Assembly (NCBI GenBank): GCA_903891505.1 | Contig: CAITEO010000002.1 | Coordinates: forward strand, 1 to 45,276 | DNA length: 45,276 nucleotides | Origin: an uncultured Candidatus Woesearchaeota archaeon | GTDB taxonomy: Archaea > Nanobdellota > Nanobdellia > Woesearchaeales > 21-14-0-10-32-9 | Reading direction: 5' to 3' | In this document: in pieces, positions 16,447 to 24,537 of the stretch | Layout: each line of letters begins with the position of its first letter | Position numbering within the stretch: position 1 is the stretch's first letter | Program-made: the position numbers and the translations under genes | The notes under the pieces: generated by a model | What the model was told of the DNA's origin: nothing | The model's input: only the letters and a program-made list of their open reading frames with translations | Databases searched by the model: none

Positions 16447-16512
16447 TTTATTACCTCCAAATATGATTTTCACGATCCGTTGTTATCTTATTATTTACTA
16501 TTCTAAGTTTAA

Positions 16513-17757
16513 TCATGGACAATCTTTGAAATTCTTTGATAACTCTGCATAGTTTGTTGCTTTTGCTTTTTGATAATAATTGCAACTTTCTGTTGTGTAT
16601 GAACAATATGTCTTGCCGCCAGACGTAAATTTAGATACTGCCTGGTCAGATGTGAAATCTGTCTTCGATGTTTCCTTGTATTTTGCATTTGAAACTGATG
16701 CAAGGCATTCGCAGTTTGTTAATGCAGCTTCGAATGAACAACGACCCCCTCCTGTTGAAGTGCCTCCGCAAGGACATTGCTGCGCATTTGCTTGGGTCGT
16801 TTGTCCTCCTTTGCAGATGTATTTTTGATCTAGTAGTTTGTTGTCAAAGTTAGATTTTAGTGTTCTTGCGCCTCCTGCTCTGTTGAAGCAATCAACATCC
16901 ACGTATTGATTATTTTTCGGATCATCACCCGCGTATGTGTTAGCCTGCGAGTCTGGATTGTTACAAGTTATGCCTGTGAGTCCTGCATTATTAGCTGGGA
17001 AGAAGCACATGTATGCCTGTCCATTTGGCTCTGATATTTTCATCACATAGAGTATTGTTTTATCTCCATTTTTGAATGCAGTGTGCCAAAAATATTTATT
17101 TTCTAACATATATCCAATTTGTTTCTCATTACTATCTTTCTTCGAGGAAGAAAATAGTATTGATGGAACAGGTGTCGGGCTTATACTTTTGATATCTGGA
17201 TCGGGTAAAATTGAAGACCTATCATTGAATTGTTTGTAGAAAGAATTTACAACACTTGCACCCATTATAACACATGGTTGAGCATTAGTTATTGTAACCG
17301 CTGAAACAGGAGTATCTACTCCTTGCGTTTTCATATCCTGTGTATCCAAGCTTTTTGATTCTGTTAGTCTAATTAGCATATCAGATCCTGATTTGTCGAA
17401 ATAAAGATTGAAATTATAATCGTAAAATCCACTCTGATCCATTGCGGGCAATTCAACAAAACAGAAGTCTTGATCTTTTGATGCAGCAGCAGTCGATATT
17501 GCTTTGCTCACTCCGTCAAAGAATGACATTTGCGCATCCATATTCTTATGGAAGTCCATCTGATTTTGTGTAGCATCCACTTCAGGCACTCCTCTTATCG
17601 CAGTGCGTATCTTATCAAATGCTTTTGGAATTAAACCATTGCCATAAAATATGAACACCATTAAAATTAAAAATCCTACAAGTATTATTATTGTAATCAA
17701 TGTGCCAAGTCCGGCACTATCTTCTCCTTTCCTACCTATTTTTCTTAGTTTTTTCAT
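16513..17757 (-). CDS. Pilin-like protein, 414 residues, Cys-rich C-terminus
   Basis: MKKLRKIGRKGEDS has the site RKG (9-11) and a hydrophobic helix (about 18-40). The middle is a soluble domain without a recognised fold. The last 130 residues contain many Cys (QQCPCGGTSTGGGRCSFE, NCECLAS, CSYTTESC), typical of extracellular disulfide-rich modules. It starts 11 bp after the small pilin-like gene at 17769. No strong Shine-Dalgarno sequence is seen, so it may depend on coupling to the upstream gene. Confidence 0.8.
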   Translation of the reverse strand: MKKLRKIGRKGEDSAGLGTLITIIILVGFLILMVFIFYGNGLIPKAFDKIRTAIRGVPEVDATQNQMDFHKNMDAQMSFFDGVSKAISTAAASKDQDFCFVELPAMDQSGFYDYNFNLYFDKSGSDMLIRLTESKSLDTQDMKTQGVDTPVSAVTITNAQPCVIMGASVVNSFYKQFNDRSSILPDPDIKSISPTPVPSILFSSSKKDSNEKQIGYMLENKYFWHTAFKNGDKTILYVMKISEPNGQAYMCFFPANNAGLTGITCNNPDSQANTYAGDDPKNNQYVDVDCFNRAGGARTLKSNFDNKLLDQKYICKGGQTTQANAQQCPCGGTSTGGGRCSFEAALTNCECLASVSNAKYKETSKTDFTSDQAVSKFTSGGKTYCSYTTESCNYYQKAKATNYAELSKNFKDCP

Positions 17758-17768
17758 GATGTTCTACT

Positions 17769-17972
17769 TCATTCATTTCCAAATATGCTGTTGACTAAAA
17801 AGTTGGAATCTGAGTTTAAAAGTATTATATATGTTGCGACGATCGCGAGCAATATGGCTATAAGTATTATTCTAATTAAAGTTGATTTTATGAGTCCTTT
17901 TCGTCCGAGGCCACGAGATCTATGAACGCTCGTCAAACAACGTACTATGCATATGATTCTGTTGAAATCCAT
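17769..17972 (-). CDS. Very small pilin-like protein, 67 residues
   Basis: After a longer than usual leader of about 25 residues (MDFNRIICIVRC...GLGRKG, site RKG 24-26), the protein is mostly one helix (about 32-52) and ends 15 residues later. It could be a membrane-embedded assembly factor or a tiny pilin. The frame is open to 17993, but GGTGG (17980-17984) seven bases before the ATG at 17972 fixes the start. The ATG is two bases after the stop of the 17975 gene, so the two are coupled. Confidence 0.75.
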   Translation of the reverse strand: MDFNRIICIVRCLTSVHRSRGLGRKGLIKSTLIRIILIAILLAIVATYIILLNSDSNFLVNSIFGNE

Positions 17973-17974
17973 AA

Positions 17975-19375
17975 TTAAACCACCTGCGTGCACTCATTGC
18001 CTACTGAGTTAACATCTGTTATTAAAACCATTTGAGGACGATCGACAGTAAGCTTTTGTTTAAACCAATTCAAGAAACTTAAAGGATCGTCGTCAGGAGT
18101 ATCATATATAAAATTTAACGCCTTATATATTGGTCTCCAAGTGGCACTAAATCTCTCATCAGACACTCCAACGTATGCAATTACGTATGTGTGTTCTGTT
18201 CTGATGTTGTCAACAACAGGCCACGTTTGACCTTCGTTTGAAAGATAGTAATAATATGACTTCGGACTAACTCCGGGAATCGCATTCGCGCCTCCAAGCA
18301 TTTTTCTAGATATATCCCTGATTGATAATCTTGTGGCTTCGCCAATCGCTTTTTTTACGCATGCAGAATCGGAACAATCTGCTGCAGTTTTTTCTGCAAC
18401 TTGGAATCTACTCTCCAAAATCTGGTTGATGTCATAGTCTTTTATGAACACAGAAAGATCTGATCCGACATGAACTCGTATTTTATGATTTTTTAAATCT
18501 ACCATCACGAGAAGTGCATCATATGTTGATTCGTTCGTGTTGATGTGTGCATCTTCTATTATTCCTCTTGCATCGCTTGGATCCATCGCGCTGAATTCAT
18601 CCGCAGTTATTAAAAGAAGATTTGCTACATGCCCCTTTTGAAGATTTATTCCTGCCTGCTCTATTTCATCCTTTTGATCTTGTGTTAGAGTAAATCCATA
18701 ATCCATTATATAACCTGATGCAAGTTTCGCATCTATTTTTGATGGCTTTATTACTCGGTCATTATCTCCTATGCCTGCATCTGCTTTGAAGTCATAAATC
18801 GCGCCATAATAGTTCTTTGTTCCGCCACCATATATTATGGCTGGATTATACGCTTTGGACGCCAGATAGTTTATCATCTCCGGCGCAGAAATGTTGTTGC
18901 TCTCTCTTTTTATGGGCTCGTTTAGAAATTTAATCGGAGTTGCTGTTCCATCATCAAGTTTTCCTGATACGGTGAATGTGTAGCAGACAAAACATGCCTT
19001 TTCTTCTCTTTCTACTTTGAATATATCCTGCACAGACCCCTCAGCGAACTGCCACCAACACCGTGCTGCGCGATCTGCTATTTGTTTTTTTATTCCTTCT
19101 CTATCTCCTTTCAAAGTTCCTAATTTCTTTGTCTTGCAAACAATAGGAGTTAGTTTCTCCATGTCTGCAACTCCTGTCATTAAAGTTATTGTCGCCTTTC
19201 CTCTTAGAATAACACTCGCTCGACAAAGAGTGTTTTGAGTAGCCTCATCTGATCTTGATGCGATGAGAACAATCGTTCCTATGATTGCTATTAACACAAG
19301 TATCGCTATGATCATAGTTGCAAGAGTACCTATGGTCGCATCCTCTCCTTTCCTCGAGCCTATAAATCTCTTCAT
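17975..19375 (-). CDS. Pilin-like protein with TPM-like domain, 466 residues
   Basis: MKRFIGSRKGEDATIG has the site RKG (8-10) and a hydrophobic helix (about 16-39). Residues about 45-135 include CRASVILRGK, RCWWQFAEGS and CFVCYTF, with Cys likely paired. Residues about 223-330 resemble a TPM domain (the fold of TLP18.3/Psb32 and MOLO1): FTLTQDQKDEIEQAG, VANLLLITADEF, YDALLVMVDLKNHKIRVHVG and a helical end. TPM domains occur on membrane-attached proteins and have been linked to assembly or phosphatase roles. The C-terminal 130 residues are unassigned. It follows the 40-residue gene at 19450 in the same transcript. Confidence 0.8.
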   Translation of the reverse strand: MKRFIGSRKGEDATIGTLATMIIAILVLIAIIGTIVLIASRSDEATQNTLCRASVILRGKATITLMTGVADMEKLTPIVCKTKKLGTLKGDREGIKKQIADRAARCWWQFAEGSVQDIFKVEREEKACFVCYTFTVSGKLDDGTATPIKFLNEPIKRESNNISAPEMINYLASKAYNPAIIYGGGTKNYYGAIYDFKADAGIGDNDRVIKPSKIDAKLASGYIMDYGFTLTQDQKDEIEQAGINLQKGHVANLLLITADEFSAMDPSDARGIIEDAHINTNESTYDALLVMVDLKNHKIRVHVGSDLSVFIKDYDINQILESRFQVAEKTAADCSDSACVKKAIGEATRLSIRDISRKMLGGANAIPGVSPKSYYYYLSNEGQTWPVVDNIRTEHTYVIAYVGVSDERFSATWRPIYKALNFIYDTPDDDPLSFLNWFKQKLTVDRPQMVLITDVNSVGNECTQVV

Positions 19376-19449
19376 GTGTTCCTCTAAATACTCTCTAAAT
19401 ATACACTATGATTCCTGAATTGAATGTTAAATGACCTTTTTTGATATTG

Positions 19450-19572
19450 TTAAACAATTTTGTATATTAAATAAACGCCATACATAAGCAACAAAAATAG
19501 CACAACAAATAAGATGGAAATAATCAACGTTTTTGTCATTGATTTTTCCTCTCCTTTTCTAGATAGCGCCAT
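19450..19572 (-). CDS. Tiny pilin-like protein, 40 residues
   Basis: The minus strand from the ATG at 19572 reads MALSRKGEEKSM, then a hydrophobic helix (about 15-37), and stops at 19450. The site RKG (5-7) followed by acidic residues is the same as in the neighbours at 17975 and 16513. A TTTATATA box (19595-19602) ends exactly 23 bp before the ATG, so this is the leaderless first gene of the downstream operon. It is too small for usual gene finders and may be missed in annotations. It could be a minimal pilin or a membrane adaptor of the complex. Confidence 0.7.
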   Translation of the reverse strand: MALSRKGEEKSMTKTLIISILFVVLFLLLMYGVYLIYKIV

Positions 19573-19594
19573 AGCTAATCATCCTCTATTTTAC

Positions 19595-19602
19595 TATATA
19601 AA
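19595..19602 (-). promoter_or_regulatory. TATA box starting the 19572-to-9241 operon
   Basis: TTTATATA on the minus strand ends exactly 23 bp before the ATG at 19572. It lies just after an oligo-T terminator of the upstream unit, so it opens a separate transcription unit. Confidence 0.6.
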
Positions 19603-19681
19603 TGTTTGTATGGATTGCTCTTGAAAAATAGAATAAATACTACCCTTACGAAAACTAAGAAGAAAATTTACTTGAACCGTT

Positions 19682-19697
19682 AAAAAAAACCAAAAAA
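19682..19697 (-). terminator. Oligo-T terminator of the 19760 gene
   Basis: On the minus strand, runs of six and eight T (complement of A6 at 19692-19697 and A8 at 19682-19689) lie about 60 bp after the stop at 19760. Such oligo-T runs end archaeal transcription without a hairpin. Confidence 0.55.
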
Positions 19698-19759
19698 CAA
19701 ATCCAGAAAATGCAAACCGCGTATTATCAAAATGAACATTATATTATGACTTGCTTACG

Positions 19760-20968
19760 TTAGCCAGTTCTATTTACTTCAAAATTTTCTGTGAACGACC
19801 CTGTCTTTGTATCTCCAGTATATGTTTCCATTACAAACGTCATTCTGACCAACCCATTTACAGGTACTTTGCTCGCGCATCCTGAATAATCTATTAGTAA
19901 TTGTGCTTCATTTCCGACACCGCAAGAACTAGGTGATGCATATTTTGTATCTAAAAGTCTCATGCACGGACCTACTAACACTTGACATTTTGGATCGACA
20001 GAATCTAAATCGTTCCACATTTTGAATTTTTCATACATTCCGGAATCTGCGCGAACGAATTGTTTGGATACATTCGATTCGTCTTCATACCATTGAAGCG
20101 GTCCTTTAGGCAACGCTACCGGATGAGCATAATCCACATTTGATTCTGTAATATACACACTAGGCGTTCCAGTTTTATGAACATTCGCTGTCTGTGTTGC
20201 TTGATTTGTAGTTGGTGTTCCAACTACATTCACATACACTGTTGCCGAGGCTAGTATGTTAACTTTGCTCGTATCTGTATTGTTGAATACCATTATGTCA
20301 AGTTTGTATCTTTTTCCTGCAGCACCCGCTAGAGGAGTTATGATTATTGCTTTCTTGTTTGTCTGATCGCATGTTCCTCTTATTGTTCTTCCTTCGAACC
20401 AAGCATCTGTGATTGAAATTGGATTTCCTTCATTTGTTATATCTCGCAAGGTTATAGAGCATATTTTGTCCTTTCCTTCAAGCCATGTAACAAGTTTTAT
20501 TTTGTCTCCAATTGCAGGAGTGTATGTTTTTCCTGATTGTACTTGCGAAGTGAGATCTGGATCGGTTATATCTCCTGCATATAGCAGCACTGTATCGCTT
20601 CCTGTGGTTGCGCCTGAGTTGCCTGCACCTCCAGTTTTTGTTGCATCGTTGCCTTTGGCGTTAGTACTTCCCCCAACAATATGTGAAGCATTGTTGCAAT
20701 CAGCCATTCTTTGTCCTATGTCAAGAGGTCCTTCGCAACAAGTATATTCTTTTCCTTGTTTGTTTTTGCAAGAACCGACACCTGAATCCATTTTTCCAGT
20801 TGGACAAGCGCTTCCTTTTTCCACAAATACTCCTGTACACTGTGTTACTGAATTTGTTGCTGGAAAAATTTTATCTTTAAGAAGATATATTCCAAATCCT
20901 AAGAGAATTAACACTAACACTACAGTCATTAATATTTTTATAACTGAGGAATCGCCTTTCTTGTTCAT
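19760..20968 (-). CDS. Pilin-like protein, 402 residues, with CC-type Cys module
   Basis: MNKKGDSSVIK has the site KKG (3-5) and a hydrophobic helix (about 10-29). Residues about 38-80 contain C-x(9)-C-x(9)-C-x(9)-CC (CTGVFVEKGSACPTG, YTCCEGP), a Cys spacing also seen in the two small proteins upstream. A Gly/Thr/Ser-rich linker leads to two beta-rich regions, probably Ig-like (residues about 130-260 and 280-400), with no catalytic motif. It starts 17 bp after the 20986 gene, with AGGGG before the ATG, and ends the transcription unit at the oligo-T terminator. Confidence 0.8.
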   Translation of the reverse strand: MNKKGDSSVIKILMTVVLVLILLGFGIYLLKDKIFPATNSVTQCTGVFVEKGSACPTGKMDSGVGSCKNKQGKEYTCCEGPLDIGQRMADCNNASHIVGGSTNAKGNDATKTGGAGNSGATTGSDTVLLYAGDITDPDLTSQVQSGKTYTPAIGDKIKLVTWLEGKDKICSITLRDITNEGNPISITDAWFEGRTIRGTCDQTNKKAIIITPLAGAAGKRYKLDIMVFNNTDTSKVNILASATVYVNVVGTPTTNQATQTANVHKTGTPSVYITESNVDYAHPVALPKGPLQWYEDESNVSKQFVRADSGMYEKFKMWNDLDSVDPKCQVLVGPCMRLLDTKYASPSSCGVGNEAQLLIDYSGCASKVPVNGLVRMTFVMETYTGDTKTGSFTENFEVNRTG

Positions 20969-20985
20969 AATTCAGCCCCTAAAAC

Positions 20986-21231
20986 TCAGCCCATCGGATT
21001 ACAACAAGTTTCTGCCGCATTTGAGCAAGTTACTGTCGAGCCGTCTGAAGGAATTATTTGGTTTCCGCTGGAACATACTTTGCATATTCCTCCTTTGAGC
21101 CCACAGGATGTTCCCTGATTGGCACCGTTGCTGCTCTTTGTAATCAAGAATACAAGTATAACGAGTATTATTATTGCTATGACTACCATTATTATCATGT
21201 TTATGCTCATTTCTCCTTTCTTTGGATTCAT
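20986..21231 (-). CDS. Small pilin-like protein with CC-type Cys module, 81 residues
   Basis: MNPKKGEMSINM has the site KKG (4-6), a long hydrophobic helix (about 11-32) and a short outside module with seven Cys (TSCGLKGGICKVC, VTCSNAAETCCNPMG). It closely parallels the 21273 protein, and the two look like a tandem duplication. GAGGT seven bases before the ATG at 21231 decides the frame; an ATG seven bases upstream in another frame overlaps it. Confidence 0.82.
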   Translation of the reverse strand: MNPKKGEMSINMIIMVVIAIIILVILVFLITKSSNGANQGTSCGLKGGICKVCSSGNQIIPSDGSTVTCSNAAETCCNPMG

Positions 21232-21272
21232 CGTTCATACCTCGAATACATTTATTCTATTCAAGTAAGCAT

Positions 21273-21521
21273 TTATGGTTTTATGCAGCATTTCTGGCCG
21301 CTTGAACATGATGCTGTTGGATGTAGAATATATCCTTCTCCTGCATCATCATTGCAGTTTCCTGAGGACTCTATGCACTGACCGCCAATCCCCGAGCAGG
21401 TTGTTCCGTTTGTTAATGGTCCTCCTACCCTGGTGAATAGAAGCACTGCTAGTATCACGAGGATTATCAGAGCTATTGCTGCTACAATTATTAGGTTTAT
21501 GCTCATATCTCCCTTTTTCAT
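21273..21521 (-). CDS. Small pilin-like protein with CC-type Cys module, 82 residues
   Basis: MKKGDMSINL begins directly with the site KKG (2-4), then a hydrophobic helix (about 9-30) and a Cys module (TTCSGIGGQCIESSGNC, ASCSSGQKCC). The frame is open from 21548, but GAGGTG five bases before the ATG at 21521 gives the start. A TTTAAATA box at 21612-21619 puts the RNA start at about 21589. It is first in the unit 21521-19760. Small abundant pilins often stand first, so this and the 20986 protein could be the main filament subunits (inference). Confidence 0.82.
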   Translation of the reverse strand: MKKGDMSINLIIVAAIALIILVILAVLLFTRVGGPLTNGTTCSGIGGQCIESSGNCNDDAGEGYILHPTASCSSGQKCCIKP

Positions 21522-21611
21522 TTGAACACCTCTCAAGCGTTGTTGCATTTGTTTATTGACACATGTTGAGCGAGCTAAACAAATACTGATAGTGGATAAT
21601 GGACGCTCGGG

Positions 21612-21619
21612 TATTTAAA
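21612..21619 (-). promoter_or_regulatory. TATA box of the small pilin unit
   Basis: TTTAAATA on the minus strand predicts RNA from about 21589, giving a leader of about 68 nt ahead of the Shine-Dalgarno-equipped ATG at 21521. Confidence 0.5.
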
Positions 21620-21665
21620 GTTTTCTAAGACTACGAGTATTGTGAAGTGTGGTGAGAATTTTTGT

Positions 21666-22229
21666 TCATCCGCAGACGATTATGCGCAGCTGCATTGATT
21701 GAAATGTTGTAGTTACAAAAGGAGTTATATCTGTTTTTGTTCCAGCGTAGCTTTTGTTGCAGCCGGTTGAGAGACTAATATATTCTCTTCCCTGAGAATC
21801 CCTGACTGTGACATTATATTCATAATTCCCCCATAAATCTAGTGTTTGATTCAAAATGTACTTTATTGTGTTGTTTGCATAAACACAGGAATCTACTCCG
21901 TCGCACATAATTTCCTTGTTGAAACTGCAGTCCTCAAGTAAGTCTCTTATTTTGTATTTGCATGGACTCGTTGATTCAATAATAGTCGTGCCGATATTGC
22001 TTATGGTTAGTGTTGTTCCGACTTCTTTTTTTTGTGAAGACACTGTTTTTGAATTGTTTATTGCGAATGAAAACCCGAAGAACATCACTAAACTAATAAG
22101 TATTACTATGACAAGCAAGCCCATGGTTTCTATCTGGCCTCTTTTCACCAAATAATTATGCTCAGTTCGAGAACAAATATTTTTCCTATTATGTTTAATA
22201 ATTTTGTTCGGTTTAATATTTCGTTTCAT
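21666..22229 (-). CDS. Pilin-like protein, 187 residues
   Basis: A 30-residue basic leader (site KRG, 29-31, in YLVKRGQIE) precedes a hydrophobic helix (about 35-56) and a domain of about 130 residues with Cys pairs (SPCKYKI, CDGVDSC, STGCNKS). GQIETMG after the site places Glu near position 4 of the mature chain, close to the conserved Glu5 of type IV pilins. Its ATG overlaps the stop of the 22226 gene (ATGA), supporting this long-leader start and co-translation. Confidence 0.8.
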   Translation of the reverse strand: MKRNIKPNKIIKHNRKNICSRTEHNYLVKRGQIETMGLLVIVILISLVMFFGFSFAINNSKTVSSQKKEVGTTLTISNIGTTIIESTSPCKYKIRDLLEDCSFNKEIMCDGVDSCVYANNTIKYILNQTLDLWGNYEYNVTVRDSQGREYISLSTGCNKSYAGTKTDITPFVTTTFQSMQLRIIVCG

Positions 22230-22750
22230 GAGTAGGTTTTCACCTCTAGAATTGAAAAGTAATTCTCATTTGATATCGGGTTATTGATTAATATTGGTAT
22301 AAATGTTGGGGTGCTAGATTTATTTGCTGAGTTGTTGTAATCATATAATGTTACATTCTCTACAGTAGAATTAAACATCATTATTCTTACAGTTATTTTT
22401 GAATTTTTGAAGACAAAATAATAATATTGCTTAGCTTCCTGTTTATCTGCATCAATTGTGCTCTTGAATGCTTTCAATCTGTAATAATCGAAGCAAGTTT
22501 TTACCATAACGTTGCTATCTGAGCATTTTAGTTCGTTTAGACTAGAGGCTATAACTGCAATCTTCATGGCGTTTATATCGTTCATGTTTTGTTTTTCAGT
22601 TTGAATGCTGCCATTTTTGCTGTTTACAAAGAAAACTAATCCTACTATTATCATTATTATAACTATTATTATTACCACTACTGTTTCGCCGCTTTGTAAC
22701 TGACCTTTCTTGCAGTTATTATTGCATTTATTGTTTTTTATATTTACCAC
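22226..22750 (-). CDS. Pilin-like protein, 174 residues
   Basis: The leader, rich in Asn and Lys, ends with the site KKG (14-16) in CKKGQLQSGE, followed by an Ile/Val-only helix (about 24-44). The soluble domain is Asn/Ser-rich with a Cys pair (LKCSDSN, VKTCFDYY). The start is a GTG at 22750. It has no Shine-Dalgarno sequence, but a TATA-like ATATAAAA at 22779-22786 predicts RNA starting only about 6 nt upstream. Family unknown. Confidence 0.78.
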   Translation of the reverse strand: MVNIKNNKCNNNCKKGQLQSGETVVVIIIVIIMIIVGLVFFVNSKNGSIQTEKQNMNDINAMKIAVIASSLNELKCSDSNVMVKTCFDYYRLKAFKSTIDADKQEAKQYYYFVFKNSKITVRIMMFNSTVENVTLYDYNNSANKSSTPTFIPILINNPISNENYFSILEVKTYS

Positions 22751-22778
22751 GTCGTGTTTTTTTGTTCATTGTGCATAT

Positions 22779-22786
22779 TTTTATAT
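22779..22786 (-). promoter_or_regulatory. Possible TATA box of the 22750 gene
   Basis: ATATAAAA on the minus strand would place the RNA start at about 22756, just before the GTG at 22750. The surrounding DNA is AT-rich, so this is a weak call. Confidence 0.35.
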
Positions 22787-22821
22787 TTTCTTTGCATCAT
22801 ATTATGCTTGTGACATCTCAT

Positions 22822-23949
22822 TTAGTATATTGTTGGGCAATTAGGCTTAGCCATATCTTTGTTCATTGTATTTATAGCCTCTATGTATGAATTCAAATTG
22901 TTGTAGTTATTCGTTGGATATGTTGAGTTTGTTATTGTTATATTTATGTAGTCTTGCAGCACTCCTGTTCCGAAGAAATAATTGCACTCAGGAATTGTTT
23001 TTTCTATGTTTGCAATTTGATTTGTTCTGTTGAGGTTTATTTCTCCGACGATTCTTGCTGTGTGCATAAGTTTCTCCATTGTGCAGCCGTAGAGTTTCTC
23101 GTCGCCCGATATTATTGCGCCAAGCAGAACCTCGTCGTTAACATATGGTTTCCAGGCGGATGAGTTTTGGTATTTATTTATTTCATCAGAATTAGGATCA
23201 TAAAATAGTACTTTTTTTTCTGTATTTGTCTTGCTTAGATCTACTATCTTGCTTTTTCTTAGGACTGCATTTTGAAGACTATTAAGCCCTATTTTATAGC
23301 TAGGCGCTACTATTATGTACTGCCTAAATCCCTGGTCGGTAATATTTTTAATGTTATCTTTAACTACTAACATTCTCTCGAAATTCACAGGCAACATATC
23401 ATAGTATGGTTTTGTGAGCGGGTCATCAATAAAAATATACTGTGTTTTCTCATCGCTAAGATAAAGTATTTGCGTTACAGGATAGGGCGCAGCATATAGT
23501 TTAGTCCAAACTATTGGCTTTGATCCCCCGACAATTTGAGGTGTGAAAATAATTTCTGTCTCCAACTGAATTCTGGATTTGCCATCCTTAAGAGAATATG
23601 TGTGTCCATCTTGTTCACATCTAAAAACCATCTCTGCATTGAGCATTTCAAGCGTCTGAAATGAATCTGGATTTTGCTGTATTGTAGCAAGCAGCGCCGC
23701 CATTCTTCCGCCGATAATAGTTGATAATTCTTGTACGCTGTCTTTTTTTTGGTTGTTTGTAAGCACTATAAAGAATATTAGTATGGCTGCGCCAGCTATA
23801 AGCACAAATATCCAATGAAATGTTATTTCTATTTGCGCTTTTTTTTGTGCAGGAATATATATTTTATTCTTTGATTTATTCTGCAACTTATTCTGTACTT
23901 TTTCTTCATGTACTTTTTTAGAAACAGCCGACTTGAGTTCTTGTTTCAT
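22822..23949 (-). CDS. Pilin-like protein, 375 residues, long basic leader
   Basis: A Lys-rich leader of 37 residues ends in the site KKA (36-38) of AQKKAQIEIT. A helix (about 43-63) follows, and then a large soluble domain that is helical near the membrane (VQELSTIIGGRMAALLATIQ) and beta-rich later. Cys are few (RCEQDG, GCTMEK, PECNYF, PNCPTIY). Family unknown. The ATG follows the stop of the 23951 gene by one base (TAAAATG), so the two are translationally coupled. QIE after the cleavage site is typical of pilin N-termini. Confidence 0.8.
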   Translation of the reverse strand: MKQELKSAVSKKVHEEKVQNKLQNKSKNKIYIPAQKKAQIEITFHWIFVLIAGAAILIFFIVLTNNQKKDSVQELSTIIGGRMAALLATIQQNPDSFQTLEMLNAEMVFRCEQDGHTYSLKDGKSRIQLETEIIFTPQIVGGSKPIVWTKLYAAPYPVTQILYLSDEKTQYIFIDDPLTKPYYDMLPVNFERMLVVKDNIKNITDQGFRQYIIVAPSYKIGLNSLQNAVLRKSKIVDLSKTNTEKKVLFYDPNSDEINKYQNSSAWKPYVNDEVLLGAIISGDEKLYGCTMEKLMHTARIVGEINLNRTNQIANIEKTIPECNYFFGTGVLQDYINITITNSTYPTNNYNNLNSYIEAINTMNKDMAKPNCPTIY

Positions 23950-23950
23950 T

Positions 23951-24502
23951 TTAACCGTTATCAGCAGATATGCTAACCTTTCCTTTTCCTATTCCTTCTA
24001 GCTTAATATAGAAAAGATTGCCTGTTGAATTGAGGCAAAGAACTCCTGAATTCGCAGGAGTTCCTGATACTTGTATTATATCAAGTCCATACAAAGTCAT
24101 TGTTTTGGATGATGATACAAGGAACACATTATTTCCTGTTCCAACAGTGTATTCTGTATTTATAGACGGATACTTTTCCTTGAGCAAAGTTAAACCAGCA
24201 GAATTTATTGTTGTATTTATGAAGCATAATTGATTGTACTCACATGGTGCTTTGATTGTTTTCCTGGCTAAGTCTCCGTAATTGTTGCTCTGCTCTATCA
24301 TTAGTTTTAGCTGTGTTTTGAATGTTGCCTGATCGACACTACATCCTTGATTCATTATCTTATTTATTGATTTGTATCCAAAGAGAAGCACAGCACCGAC
24401 TATTAATATTGCCATTAAGTATATGAACACTTGCTGTGTTTGAGCGCGTCTGTTAGACTTTCTATAAGCTACTTTTCTGTTTTTAAATTTATTATTGTTC
24501 AA
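23951..24502 (-). CDS. Pilin-like protein, 183 residues
   Basis: MNNNKFKNRKVAYRKSNRRA carries the variant site RRA (18-20), followed by QTQQ and a helix (about 25-44). The soluble part has two Cys pairs (QGCSVDQ/APCEYNQLC and VLCLNS) and a beta-rich C-terminus. It begins with TTG at 24502 after GAGGA; no ATG lies upstream in frame. It is 35 bp after the giant 24538 gene and coupled to the next gene, so it belongs to the same operon. Confidence 0.78.
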   Translation of the reverse strand: MNNNKFKNRKVAYRKSNRRAQTQQVFIYLMAILIVGAVLLFGYKSINKIMNQGCSVDQATFKTQLKLMIEQSNNYGDLARKTIKAPCEYNQLCFINTTINSAGLTLLKEKYPSINTEYTVGTGNNVFLVSSSKTMTLYGLDIIQVSGTPANSGVLCLNSTGNLFYIKLEGIGKGKVSISADNG

Positions 24503-24537
24503 ATTTTATCCTCGATATAATTAGATTATTTTTTCTT

